From assembly GCA_965226965.1 (NCBI GenBank), contig OZ245715.1:3720001-3784000 (forward strand): a stretch of 64,000 bases of DNA, in the 5' to 3' direction. The DNA is from Endoryza foliicola (GTDB lineage: Bacteria > Bacteroidota > Bacteroidia > Chitinophagales > Chitinophagaceae). Of the stretch, positions 51,290-60,022 are shown one piece after another; position 1 is the stretch's first letter; each line of letters starts with the position of its first letter. The notes beneath the pieces were generated by a model. It saw nothing but the letters and a program-made list of their open reading frames with translations. It did not search any database and had not been told where the DNA came from. Both the position numbers and the translations under genes were made by a program.

Positions 51290-51691
51290 ATGAAAAAAGA
51301 TATTCTTGTAATTGATGATCAAAAGTCGACCCGCTTTTTAATATTAAGCGTGTTGGGTGGCGATTTTAATGTGGTGACCGCTCCGGACCATCATTCGGCA
51401 TTTTACATGCTGTCGAAAAAGAAATTGCCCGACCTGATCATTGTTTCTACTCAACAAACAGATATGGCCGATTGGGAATTGATTGAACATTTCATCACCC
51501 ATCGTAGCTATAAAGACATACCCCTCTTGGTTCTTTCCAATTATTCAAAAATTGAAACAACCAAGCGGTGCCTGCAAATGGGCATTCAAGAATACTTTCT
51601 GAAGCCCTTCAATCCACTGGATTTATTGAATACTGTACAACGAATGATGGACACTCCTGCTTTCTACGCGTTGAAGCGTACAGCAGGCTAA
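51290..51691 (+). CDS. Stand-alone receiver domain lacking the phospho-acceptor Asp
   Basis: 133 residues forming one CheY-like receiver domain with no output domain. The acidic pair is present (Asp9-Asp10 in ILVIDDQKSTR), as are the conserved Ser83 and Lys105 (LVLSNY, YFLKPFN). The normal phospho-acceptor Asp is replaced by Ser53 (PDLIIVSTQQTD, where homologues have a D in DLQMP). It is therefore a probable pseudo-receiver working through protein interaction rather than phosphorylation. No partner kinase is nearby. A small frameshifted frame starts 5 nt downstream. Confidence 0.88.
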   Translation: MKKDILVIDDQKSTRFLILSVLGGDFNVVTAPDHHSAFYMLSKKKLPDLIIVSTQQTDMADWELIEHFITHRSYKDIPLLVLSNYSKIETTKRCLQMGIQEYFLKPFNPLDLLNTVQRMMDTPAFYALKRTAG

Positions 51692-51696
51692 CGGAA

Positions 51697-51884
51697 ATGA
51701 TCAACTGCTTATTTATGGATTTGAACAAATTACTGAACTCAACCGAAACTCCTGTTATGGCTACTAAAGCAAGACGCATCACCGCCAAACCCCATTTCAA
51801 TAAAAAACTGTCGGTTTTCCCGAAGAGAAGAACGCCGTTGATATTGTTGTCGATGATGAGGAGAGCGAAGAAGAACTGAGATAA
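51697..51884 (+). pseudogene. Small downstream gene, probably frameshifted at an A6 run
   Basis: The frame beginning at the ATG at 51697 encodes MINCLFMDLNKLLNSTETPV, then MATKARRITAKPHFNKK. After the A6 run at 51802-51807 it continues as an unlikely basic tail to a TGA at 51877-51879. In the -1 frame after the run the sequence reads TVGFPEEKNAVDIVVDDE, then ESEEELR and a TAA at 51882-51884, a coherent acidic tail. One extra A, or slippage on the run, would join the two. Possible explanations are a natural mutation, a sequencing error, or transcriptional/ribosomal slippage. It begins 5 nt after the receiver gene, so it is likely co-transcribed. The family is not recognised. Confidence 0.45.
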
Positions 51885-52260
51885 TTAATAATTAATAAGT
51901 AATAATTAATAATGAAACAGCCGGGTTAATTAACAATTAATAAGTAATAATTAATAATTGAACAGCCGGCAGTCAGGTTGATTGAATATCGGAGGCTAAT
52001 TTGTGTTAATCTGCACTAACCTGAGATATCTGTGGTGAAATAGAAACGAAATCTCTAATTGACTACCTGTCGTTTAAATTTTCTAACAGTTTACTCAACC
52101 GCAACGTAAGGAAGCCCTTCGACTCAACCTTCGGTTGGCTCAGGGACCACGCAAAGGTGCGCAACGAATGTCGCTGCGAAGCCGCACAAAACTCAAAAAC
52201 TTAAAAACTTAGAACTTTCACTAAAGCCTAACCACCTAATGCCTAAAGCCTATCGCCACA
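51882..52260. repeat. Composite intergenic repeat, copy 6 (reverse)
   Basis: In plus order: two AT modules closed by AAACAGCCGG and GAACAGCCGGCAGTCAG; GGTTGATTGAATATCGG; GGCTAATTTGTGTTAATCTG with AGATATCTGTGGTGAAA (51988-52041); CCGCAACG (52099-52106); palindromic CCCTTCGACTCAACC / GGTTGGCTCAGGG (52113-52145); GCAAAGGTGCGCAACG; ACTTAAAAACTTAGAAC; and CCTAACCACCTAATGCC (52228-52250). It is the mirror order of copies 3-5. It lies upstream of recG. Confidence 0.85.
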
Positions 52261-52294
52261 ACTAAATCCCCACCACCACCCCAACAGCTTTTCA

Positions 52295-52321
52295 TTGCAA
52301 CCATGGTTCTCCGTAACTTTG
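52295..52321 (+). promoter_or_regulatory. Candidate promoter of recG
   Basis: CATTG (TTG 52295-52297), 16-nt spacer, TAACTTTG (52314-52321), a perfect TAnnTTTG box. The spacing is slightly short. It would give a leader of about 30 nt before the TTG start codon. Confidence 0.45.
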
Positions 52322-52355
52322 CCAAAAAATTACCATCGTTCCCGGATCGCACATA

Positions 52356-54446
52356 TTGAGTACGCCTATTGAATATTTAAAAGGGGTGGGACCCCAACGG
52401 GCCGATTTGCTCAAAAAAGAGCTTTCTATCTTCACATTTAAAGACCTGTTGGAATGTTATCCTTACCGACATGTCGACAAAACCCGCATCAATCGCATTT
52501 GTGATATACATCTCACTACCGAATACATTCAAGTGGTGGGAAAACTGGTGAGCCATGAAGTAGTGGGTACCAATCGCGCAAAACGACTTGTGGCCGTAGT
52601 TACTGATGGCACCGGAACTTTGGAACTGACCTGGTTTCAAGGGATCAATTATGTCCAGAAAATATTAGGGATTGGAAATACCTATCTTATTTACGGTAAA
52701 GTGGGATTCTTTCAGGGGCAAGCACAAATCACCCATCCTGAAATTGAAACTTATGTTGCCGAAAACAGTCAGGGTAAGGCCTACTTAGAACCTGTTTACC
52801 CTTCTACCGAAAAATTAAAAGCGCGCGGACTGGGCGGCAAGAATTTCTCCAAATTGGTACACGCCTTATTAATGCAATTGCGCGAACGCGATCTACCTGA
52901 GTTCATGCCTGAGTCTATAGTAAAAGAATTGAATCTTCCCTCAAGATATGCCTCCATTAATGCGGTTCATTTTCCTGCCAATCAGGAAAGTTTTGAATCG
53001 GCCCTCAATCGAATCAAGTTCGACGAATTGTTCATTGCGCAATTGAGAATGGGATTGATGAAGGCACAACGCCATCGCTACAGCAAAGGAGTGGTGTTTG
53101 AAAAAGTAGGCGAATGTTTTAATACGTTCTACAATCAATACCTGCCCTTCCCCCTAACCGGTGCGCAGAAACGAGTGATCAAGGAAATTCGGCAAGATTG
53201 CGGAACGGGAAAACAGATGAATCGATTGTTACAAGGAGATGTGGGCAGTGGTAAAACCATTGTGGCCTTGTTGGTGATGTTGATTGCCGTTGACAATGGA
53301 TTCCAAGCCTGTTTGATGGCGCCTACTGAAATTCTCGCGCAACAACATTATCAGAACATCAGCAGGCTTTTGAAAGAAATGGACATTGAAGTGGCATTGC
53401 TCACCGGATCGGTAAAAGGGACTGCTCGCAAAAAAATATTGCAGGATTTAGCGGAAGGAAAATTGAAACTGATCATTGGAACCCACGCGGTATTGGAAGA
53501 TCCTGTTCAATTTAAGAACCTCGGAATAGCCATTATTGATGAACAACACCGATTTGGTGTAGCCCAACGTGCAAAATTGTGGGGAAAAGCATCTATACCT
53601 CCGCATGTATTGGTGATGACCGCAACGCCCATTCCAAGAACATTGGCGATGACAGCTTACGGTGATTTGGATTATAGCGTGATCGATGAATTGCCTCCCA
53701 ACCGTAAACCTATTTTAACCGTACATCGTTATGAGAGCGCGAGGCATCAGGTGATGGGATTTATGAAGGAGGAAATTGAGAAAGGAAGGCAAGTGTACAT
53801 CATCTTCCCATTGATCGAAGAATCGGAAAAATTGGATTATGAAAATTTGATGCGAGGCTACGAGAATGTGCAGGCTTGGTTTCCGGAGCCGAAGTATTGG
53901 ATCAGCATGGTACATGGGCGTCAGCCATTAGACGTGCGAGAAACCAATATGAAACGCTTCAAAGACGGGGAAACGCAAATAATGGTAGCCACTACCGTAA
54001 TTGAAGTGGGAGTAGATGTCCCGAATGCCAGCGTTATGATCATTGAAAGTGCTGAAAAGTTTGGTTTGAGCCAGTTGCATCAGCTGCGTGGACGGGTAGG
54101 AAGAGGCAGTGAGAAAAGTTTTTGCATTTTATTAACGGGCACCAAACTAAACAATGATGCCAAAGAACGGTTAAAGACCATGTGCGCCACCAGCGATGGC
54201 TTTAAGATTGCGGAGAAGGATATGGAGCTGAGAGGGCCCGGTGAAATTGAAGGAACACGCCAAAGCGGCGAATATCAATACAAATTAGCCAATATCCTCA
54301 ATGATAAGCCCCTGCTGGACCTCGCAAAAAAATGGGCTGAACAGGTAGCTGAAAACGATCCTTCTTTGGATTCGGCAGAAAATTTGCCGTTAAAAAACTA
54401 CCTGATGGAGCAAAAGGGAAAGACTCCCTGGAGCAAAATATCGTAA
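52356..54446 (+). CDS. recG: ATP-dependent DNA helicase RecG
   Basis: 696-residue helicase that remodels stalled replication forks and Holliday junctions. The N-terminal wedge/OB domain begins TPIEYLKGVGPQRADLLKKE. Helicase motif I is GDVGSGKT near residue 295, motif II is DEQHRFGV near 394, and motif III is VLVMTATPIPRTLAM. The C-terminal helicase domain has VATTVIEVGVDVPNASVM, LSQLHQLRGRVGRG and the TRIP-type DMELRGPGEIEGTRQSG. No in-frame ATG lies at the N-terminus; TTG at 52356 gives a homology-consistent start. Full length. The adhesin gene begins 12 nt after the stop. Confidence 0.97.
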   Translation: MSTPIEYLKGVGPQRADLLKKELSIFTFKDLLECYPYRHVDKTRINRICDIHLTTEYIQVVGKLVSHEVVGTNRAKRLVAVVTDGTGTLELTWFQGINYVQKILGIGNTYLIYGKVGFFQGQAQITHPEIETYVAENSQGKAYLEPVYPSTEKLKARGLGGKNFSKLVHALLMQLRERDLPEFMPESIVKELNLPSRYASINAVHFPANQESFESALNRIKFDELFIAQLRMGLMKAQRHRYSKGVVFEKVGECFNTFYNQYLPFPLTGAQKRVIKEIRQDCGTGKQMNRLLQGDVGSGKTIVALLVMLIAVDNGFQACLMAPTEILAQQHYQNISRLLKEMDIEVALLTGSVKGTARKKILQDLAEGKLKLIIGTHAVLEDPVQFKNLGIAIIDEQHRFGVAQRAKLWGKASIPPHVLVMTATPIPRTLAMTAYGDLDYSVIDELPPNRKPILTVHRYESARHQVMGFMKEEIEKGRQVYIIFPLIEESEKLDYENLMRGYENVQAWFPEPKYWISMVHGRQPLDVRETNMKRFKDGETQIMVATTVIEVGVDVPNASVMIIESAEKFGLSQLHQLRGRVGRGSEKSFCILLTGTKLNNDAKERLKTMCATSDGFKIAEKDMELRGPGEIEGTRQSGEYQYKLANILNDKPLLDLAKKWAEQVAENDPSLDSAENLPLKNYLMEQKGKTPWSKIS

Positions 54447-54458
54447 AGCCGCTAGCCG

Positions 54459-57400
54459 GTGCCGTATAGGAAAACCGTGCTTTTATCGTTAACTTGTAAA
54501 AAACATCCTTTGGGCTGGAAAAACTATTTGCTGATTTTGGGTTTGCTACTCTTCCCTACCCTGTTTGCCTGGACTCAAACAGGTAATTTTCAATTCGTGG
54601 AGAACAAAGGTCAATGGGATTCAAAGATCTTGTATCAGAGTGATGTTCCGGCCGGAGCGTTCTACTTACACAACAACGGATTCACCGTACTTCAACACAA
54701 TGTATACGATCTAACTCGTTTGCAAGAGCGGATGCACATGCCCGGTGAAACTGCACATGGTGTGGGCCGAGATCCATTGAAACCCATTCAATTGGTTGAA
54801 CCTCCGAAATCATCGATCAATGAAGTGATCACGCTTCACTCTCATGCCTATAAAGTAAGCTTTTTGGGAGCCAATGCAGCTATTCCTGTGCGTGCTGAAA
54901 AGAAGATGCAAGAATACAGCAACTACTTCATGGGAAATGACCCTTCGAAATGGGCCAGTAATGTTTCACAATTTGGCGCTGTTACTTACGCAAATGTATA
55001 TCCTAATATTGACGTTCGCTATTATGCAGAGAACGGCAGATTGAAATATGATTTTGTGGTACATCCGGGAGGAAGGGTTTCCGACATTCAAATGGAATAT
55101 GCGGGTGTTACAAAATTGAGTGTTAAAAAGCGCGAATTGATCATTGGCACTTCGGTAGGAGAAATTAAAGAATTGTACCCCTACAGTTATCAGTTTATTC
55201 CAGGTGTGGGCAAGAAAGAAGTGACCTGTGATTATGAGATTGTGCAAGACAGCGTGGTTCGCTTCAAAATAAAACCTTACGATGCCACACAAACATTGAT
55301 CATTGATCCAACACTGATCTTTTCCACTTTTACCGGTGGTTCTAATAACTATGGTTTTACTGCCACTCCGGGACCGGATGGTGGTCTGTTCGCAGGTTGT
55401 CTAATTTTTGCAGCAGGATTTCCGGTAACGCCCGGGGCTTTTCAGAAAGATTTTGGCGGAGGAAATGCCGGAAGTAACCTACCAACTGATATTGGTATCA
55501 TGAAATTTAACCCTACCGGTACGGCTCGCATGTATGCGACCTATTTAGGTGGAAATGGAAATGATTTTCCTCACAGTTTGTTTGCAGACCCTCAAGGGAA
55601 TTTGGTGGTGTTGGGTAGAAGTTATTCTTCCGATTATCCAACAACAGTAGCGCAGGTTGGTACCGGAGGCGGAGCCGATATTGTTGTTACGAAATTGAAT
55701 GCTACAGGATCGGCGCTAATTGGCTCGTTGAAAATTGGTGGCTCCGGTGCTGATGGAGTAAACATTTCCGACAATTTCGTTACACTGAATCACGTGCCTC
55801 AGAGTTTAAGTCAAAACTATGGCGATGAAAGTAGAAGCGAAGTGGTATTGGATGCCGGCGGCAATATTTATGTGGCTGCCAATTCCAATTCTTCTAATTT
55901 CCCTACAACCGCGGGTGCTTTTCAAACAACCAGAAGTGGTTTACAAGATGGTGTTGTACTCAAAATTAACCCCAATTGTAATGCTGTAATTTGGAGTAGT
56001 TATTTAGGAGGAACAGGTGATGATGGTGCTTATGTACTGGAGATCAATCCGGCCACACAAAATATTTTTGTTGCGGGTGGAACCGCTAGTAGCAATTTTC
56101 CCGGCATTTCCGGTGGCGTACTTCAAGGTACGTTCAACGGTGGGTTGAGTGATGGTTATGTAGCAGAAATTGCAAACAATGGTTCTGCTATCATTCGCTC
56201 TACGTATTTGGGAACAACGGCCCTCGATATTATTTATGGAATCAAGTTCGATCGATTGGGATTCCCCTATGTAATGGGAATTACACGTGGCACCTGGCCG
56301 GTTGTGAATGCCACTTATAGCAATGCCAATAGCAAGCAATTTGTTGCCAAACTTCAACCGAATTTATCAGCTTTCGTGTATTCAACGGTGTTTGGAAGTG
56401 GTGCGCCAAAGCCGAATATGTCGCCCGTAGCATTTCTGGTAGACCGTTGTGAAAACGTGTACATCTCCGGTTGGGGTGGATGGATCGACAATCGACCCGA
56501 TCCATATGATATGGCAGGTGTAGCAGGTATGCCTACCACAACCGATGCAATTAAAAAAACAACCGATAATAAAGATTTCTACTTCATCGTAATTCAGAAA
56601 AATGCTTCCGCCCTATTGTATGGAAGTTTCTTTGGACAAGACGGTGGAGAGGGCGAACACGTAGATGGCGGAACCAGTCGCTTTGATGCTCAAGGGGTGA
56701 TTTACCAAGCGATATGTGCCAACTGTGGTGGAGGTGTGAATTTTCCGACAACGCCCGGTGTAGTTGCTCCCGTGAATACCTCGGGAGGATGTAACCTGGC
56801 AGCAGTGAAGATCTCCTTCAATTTTGCCGGTGTGGCATCGGGACCAAAAGCTTTTATCAATGGAGTTCAAGATACGGTGGGTTGTTTACCATTGACCATC
56901 AATTTCAGAGATACAGTAAAGAACGCTAAAAGCTATGAATGGGATTTTGGGGATGGTAGTGGTACAATCCGAACTACCAATACCGATATTTCGCATACTT
57001 TCACAGCAACCGGAACCTATACCATTCGATTGATTGCTGTCGATTCGAATACTTGTAATATTCGAGACACCGCGTTTATTCATGTACGTGTAAGAGATGA
57101 TAAGGCGAATTTGAACTTCACCAATACCAAATTGCCTCCTTGCGAATCGATCACCTATCGCTTTGATAATTTATCGACCGCACCTCCGGGCAAGCCATTT
57201 ACGGGTCAAGGATTTGTTTGGGACTTTGGTGATGGCACGCGCATTAGTTCAGGAACGGGTTCTGTAACCCATGCCTTCCCATCGGCCGGAACTTATAAAG
57301 TAAAATTGATTTTAACCGATACCAATTATTGTAATGCACCCGATTCAATGAGTGTTGACTTGCGTATTGCCTCCAATGTGGATGCGCAGTTCCAAACCAA

Positions 57401-58142
57401 CTTGAATGGTTGTGTGCCTTACAATGCACAATTCAACAATACCTCCTTGGCGGGAACCAGTTTCTTCTGGGATTTTGGTGATGGCACTACTTCTACCGAA
57501 ATAAGTCCAACACACTTATACGCCAATATAGGCACCTATACCGTTAAGATGTATGCCACTGACCCTAATACCTGTAACCAGGTGGATAGTTTGATTGTGA
57601 CATTAACGGTGAACCCTATCCCAACGGCTAATTTCAGTTATACGCCGGTAACCCCGGTATTGAATACGCCCACCATTTTCACCAATTTATCGCAGAATGC
57701 TGTTCGCTATAAATGGTTGTTTGGTGATGGCGATAGTACGATCAAGAACACTGCAGATACTACCCTACATCAGTACAATGTATCGGGAACTTATAATGCC
57801 TGTTTAATTGCGTACAATCAGTTTGGTTGTACGGATACTATATGTCAGCCGATACAAGCCTTGGTAAAACCATTGTTAGATGTGCCGAATGCCTTTACAC
57901 CGAATCGATTTGGAAACAACTCCGTAATTGGTGTTCGTGGTTTTGGTATTGTGAAGATGAAGTTTACGATTTACAATCGCTGGGGTCAGGTTGTATTCTC
58001 CACCACCGATCGCAAGATTGGTTGGGACGGAACCTTCAACGGCAAGCCACAACCGATGGACGTGTATGCGTATACGTTGGAGGCGGAGTTTAGTGATGGA
58101 ACGAAGGCGAGGAAGACGGGGGATATAACGTTGATTAGATAG
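54459..58142 (+). CDS. T9SS adhesin with DUF7948, SBBP-type propeller and PKD repeats
   Basis: 1227-residue surface protein. It starts at GTG 54459 (no ATG at the N-terminus; another GTG is at 54477) and has a hydrophobic export segment YLLILGLLLFPTLFAWTQ. Residues about 45-270 match the DUF7948 start (FQFVENKGQWDSKILYQSDV). A beta-propeller region of SBBP type (about 280-780: KFNPTGTARMYATYLGGNGN, DGVVLKINPNCNAVIWSSYL) follows, then four PKD repeats (WDFGDG, WLFGDG) and a type B T9SS C-terminal domain (NAFTPNRFGNNSVIGVRGFG, IYNRWGQVVFS, GWDGTF, DVYAYTLEAEF, DITLIR). It is probably cargo for the PorP/SprF protein at 58540, separated by a composite repeat. Confidence 0.92.
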   Translation: MPYRKTVLLSLTCKKHPLGWKNYLLILGLLLFPTLFAWTQTGNFQFVENKGQWDSKILYQSDVPAGAFYLHNNGFTVLQHNVYDLTRLQERMHMPGETAHGVGRDPLKPIQLVEPPKSSINEVITLHSHAYKVSFLGANAAIPVRAEKKMQEYSNYFMGNDPSKWASNVSQFGAVTYANVYPNIDVRYYAENGRLKYDFVVHPGGRVSDIQMEYAGVTKLSVKKRELIIGTSVGEIKELYPYSYQFIPGVGKKEVTCDYEIVQDSVVRFKIKPYDATQTLIIDPTLIFSTFTGGSNNYGFTATPGPDGGLFAGCLIFAAGFPVTPGAFQKDFGGGNAGSNLPTDIGIMKFNPTGTARMYATYLGGNGNDFPHSLFADPQGNLVVLGRSYSSDYPTTVAQVGTGGGADIVVTKLNATGSALIGSLKIGGSGADGVNISDNFVTLNHVPQSLSQNYGDESRSEVVLDAGGNIYVAANSNSSNFPTTAGAFQTTRSGLQDGVVLKINPNCNAVIWSSYLGGTGDDGAYVLEINPATQNIFVAGGTASSNFPGISGGVLQGTFNGGLSDGYVAEIANNGSAIIRSTYLGTTALDIIYGIKFDRLGFPYVMGITRGTWPVVNATYSNANSKQFVAKLQPNLSAFVYSTVFGSGAPKPNMSPVAFLVDRCENVYISGWGGWIDNRPDPYDMAGVAGMPTTTDAIKKTTDNKDFYFIVIQKNASALLYGSFFGQDGGEGEHVDGGTSRFDAQGVIYQAICANCGGGVNFPTTPGVVAPVNTSGGCNLAAVKISFNFAGVASGPKAFINGVQDTVGCLPLTINFRDTVKNAKSYEWDFGDGSGTIRTTNTDISHTFTATGTYTIRLIAVDSNTCNIRDTAFIHVRVRDDKANLNFTNTKLPPCESITYRFDNLSTAPPGKPFTGQGFVWDFGDGTRISSGTGSVTHAFPSAGTYKVKLILTDTNYCNAPDSMSVDLRIASNVDAQFQTNLNGCVPYNAQFNNTSLAGTSFFWDFGDGTTSTEISPTHLYANIGTYTVKMYATDPNTCNQVDSLIVTLTVNPIPTANFSYTPVTPVLNTPTIFTNLSQNAVRYKWLFGDGDSTIKNTADTTLHQYNVSGTYNACLIAYNQFGCTDTICQPIQALVKPLLDVPNAFTPNRFGNNSVIGVRGFGIVKMKFTIYNRWGQVVFSTTDRKIGWDGTFNGKPQPMDVYAYTLEAEFSDGTKARKTGDITLIR

Positions 58143-58470
58143 AGGAGCGAGGAACGAGGAGATGAGGAGCGAGGAGAAAGAACAGGAGGAGGAACAGGGG
58201 GAGAGAGTTAAGAATTAAGAGTTAAGAATTAAGAATTAAACAGCCGGCGAGATCAAGAAAGAACAGGAAGAAGAACAGGGGGAGGCAGACGAGGAAGGAG
58301 GCTGGTTTTGCGAAGCAAAAGCAGTCCCGCAGGCGAAGCCGTTGCGGGAAACGAGGAAATACAGGGGGGATTGCCAGCGCTGCGACGCCGCGGTAAAAAA
58401 ACAAGAAAAAGAACTTTGCGAATTCTTTGCGGGCTTGGCGAGCTCTGCGGTGAACCAACATTAAAACTTA
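58143..58470. repeat. Composite intergenic repeat, copy 7 (reverse, rearranged)
   Basis: Directly after the TAG of the adhesin: purine tract GAGGAGCGAGGAACGAGG (58143-58205); AT module and AAACAGCCGGCGAGATC (58206-58250); a second purine tract; a short palindromic segment TTTTGCGAAGCAAAAGC (58307-58323) with GCGAAGCCGTTGCGGG; GCGCTGCGACGCCGCGG (58377-58393); and the period-10 CTTTGCG/CTTGGCG module (58414-58452). Gene-free up to 58539. Confidence 0.8.
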
Positions 58471-58539
58471 GTTAATGATTGCTAAATAGGGTTTCAGTGG
58501 CAAACCTTTCAGGGCATTTAACAGTATATTTATAAGCGC

Positions 58540-59610
58540 ATGAACGATAACCGGAACATAAAAAGTGTGATCAAGAATTGGAGTGCTCGCATTGGAATGA
58601 TGTGGGTGCTGGGCATGGTATGTTCGGTTTCAGCTACAGCGCAGGATCTGCATTTCTCACAATGGTACAATACGCCACTTGTGACGAATCCGGCGAATAC
58701 CGGTTTTATCCCCGATGCAGACTATAGAATTGGTGCCAATTACCGCAATCAATGGAGCTCGATCATGAGCATTCCCTATAAAACCATGAGTATTTGGGGT
58801 GATGCGCAATTGTTCCGCGATCGCATTGAAAGTGGATGGTTGGGCGTTGGTGGCGTGATCATGCGCGATGTGGCCGGAAGCGGAAGTTTGAGTTCTACCA
58901 AAGTATACCTATCAACAGCCTATCACCAAATGTTGGGCGTAGCGCATTTGTTGAGCTTTGGTGTGAATATGGGCTGGTCGAACAAGCGCATCAACACTTC
59001 TGAATTGAAATTCCCTGACCAATTCGACGGTCAATTCTTCGACAATACTTTGCCTACCAGTGTGGTGATTGATGCACCGAATAATAACTACTTGGATGTA
59101 CAGGCGGGATTGAACTATGCTTTCTTCCCCAACGATAAATTGTACATCAACGGAGGGGTTTCGATGTGGCATTTGAACAGGCCTAGAGAGAGTTTCTTCA
59201 CCACTGATCCTGTTGGTTTTGATAGCAGATTGCAACCGCGTTATTCTGCGTTTGTGAATGCGAGTGTGAAAGTGAGTGAATCGGTGATTGTGAATCCGAT
59301 GGGGTATTATAGCAGACAAGCGGGTGCGAGTGAGATGGTGATTGGGGGCTTTGCGCAGTTTGATTTGGGGAATAGTGGAGAGAATCAGTTTTTAGCGGGG
59401 ATCTATATGCGTCCGGGTGATGCGTTTATTCCTTTGGTGGGTTTGGAATGGAAGGGTGTTCGGTTGACGTTTACGTATGATGCTACTACTTCTAGTTTGA
59501 GTCAGTTTAATAATACGAGAGGTGCGTTGGAGTTTGCGTTGATGAAGAGAGGGTTTTATAGTGAGTATAATGGGGATAAGAGGCAGAGTTTGTGTCCGAG
59601 TTTCAGATAA
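58540..59610 (+). CDS. PorP/SprF family T9SS membrane protein (second copy)
   Basis: 356-residue outer membrane barrel, paralogous to the protein at 24379. The export signal ends in VSATAQ and is followed by the family motif DLHFSQWYNTPLVTNPANTG, then DADYRIGANYRNQWSSI. Mid-protein motifs include GLNYAFFPNDKLYINGGVSM and WHLNRPRESFF, and the end is DKRQSLCPSFR, like the first copy. It is inferred to help secrete or anchor the SBBP/PKD adhesin just upstream, as SprF does for SprB. The 3' end runs within 3 nt into a TTAGGCTTTAGG tract. Confidence 0.93.
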   Translation: MNDNRNIKSVIKNWSARIGMMWVLGMVCSVSATAQDLHFSQWYNTPLVTNPANTGFIPDADYRIGANYRNQWSSIMSIPYKTMSIWGDAQLFRDRIESGWLGVGGVIMRDVAGSGSLSSTKVYLSTAYHQMLGVAHLLSFGVNMGWSNKRINTSELKFPDQFDGQFFDNTLPTSVVIDAPNNNYLDVQAGLNYAFFPNDKLYINGGVSMWHLNRPRESFFTTDPVGFDSRLQPRYSAFVNASVKVSESVIVNPMGYYSRQAGASEMVIGGFAQFDLGNSGENQFLAGIYMRPGDAFIPLVGLEWKGVRLTFTYDATTSSLSQFNNTRGALEFALMKRGFYSEYNGDKRQSLCPSFR

Positions 59611-60000
59611 GATGTTAGGCTTTAGGCTTTGGGTGTTAGGCTTTTTTTGACCACAGATAGCTCAAATTATACAGATTGACACAGATTAGCCTCTGATATT
59701 CAATCAGTCTGATCGCCGGCTATTTGCTCCTAAATCATAGTTTTTTTACCGCAGCGGCGCAGCGGTCGCAGCGGAAACGCAGCGCTGGCAGTCTCTCTGT
59801 ATTTACTCTATTTTCCTTCTCCCCTTCCCACAACTGCCTCGCTTCGCAATTTTCAGCCTCCTTTCCGTATTCCCCCTGTTCTTCTTCCTGTTCTTTCTTG
59901 ATCTCGCCGGCTGTTCAATTATTAATTATTACTTATTAATTATTAATTACCCCGGCTGTTTCATTATTAATTATTAATTCTTAATTATTAATTACCTTCC
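59611..60000. repeat. Composite intergenic repeat, copy 8 (forward, complete)
   Basis: In order: GTTAGGCTTTAGGCTTTGG (59612-59643); TTTTTTTGACCACAGATAGC with AGATT repeats (59643-59690); TATTCAATCAGTCTGATCGC; CCGCAGCGGCGCAGCGG tract (59749-59790); GGCAGTCTCTCTGTATTT; a pyrimidine tract and TTCTTTCTTGATCTCGCCGG (59890-59910); and two AT modules separated by CCCCGGCTGTTTCATT (59915-59996). It fills the gap between PorP/SprF and the S10 peptidase. Confidence 0.85.
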
Positions 60001-60022
60001 CTTTCCAACCAAAAATAGACTT

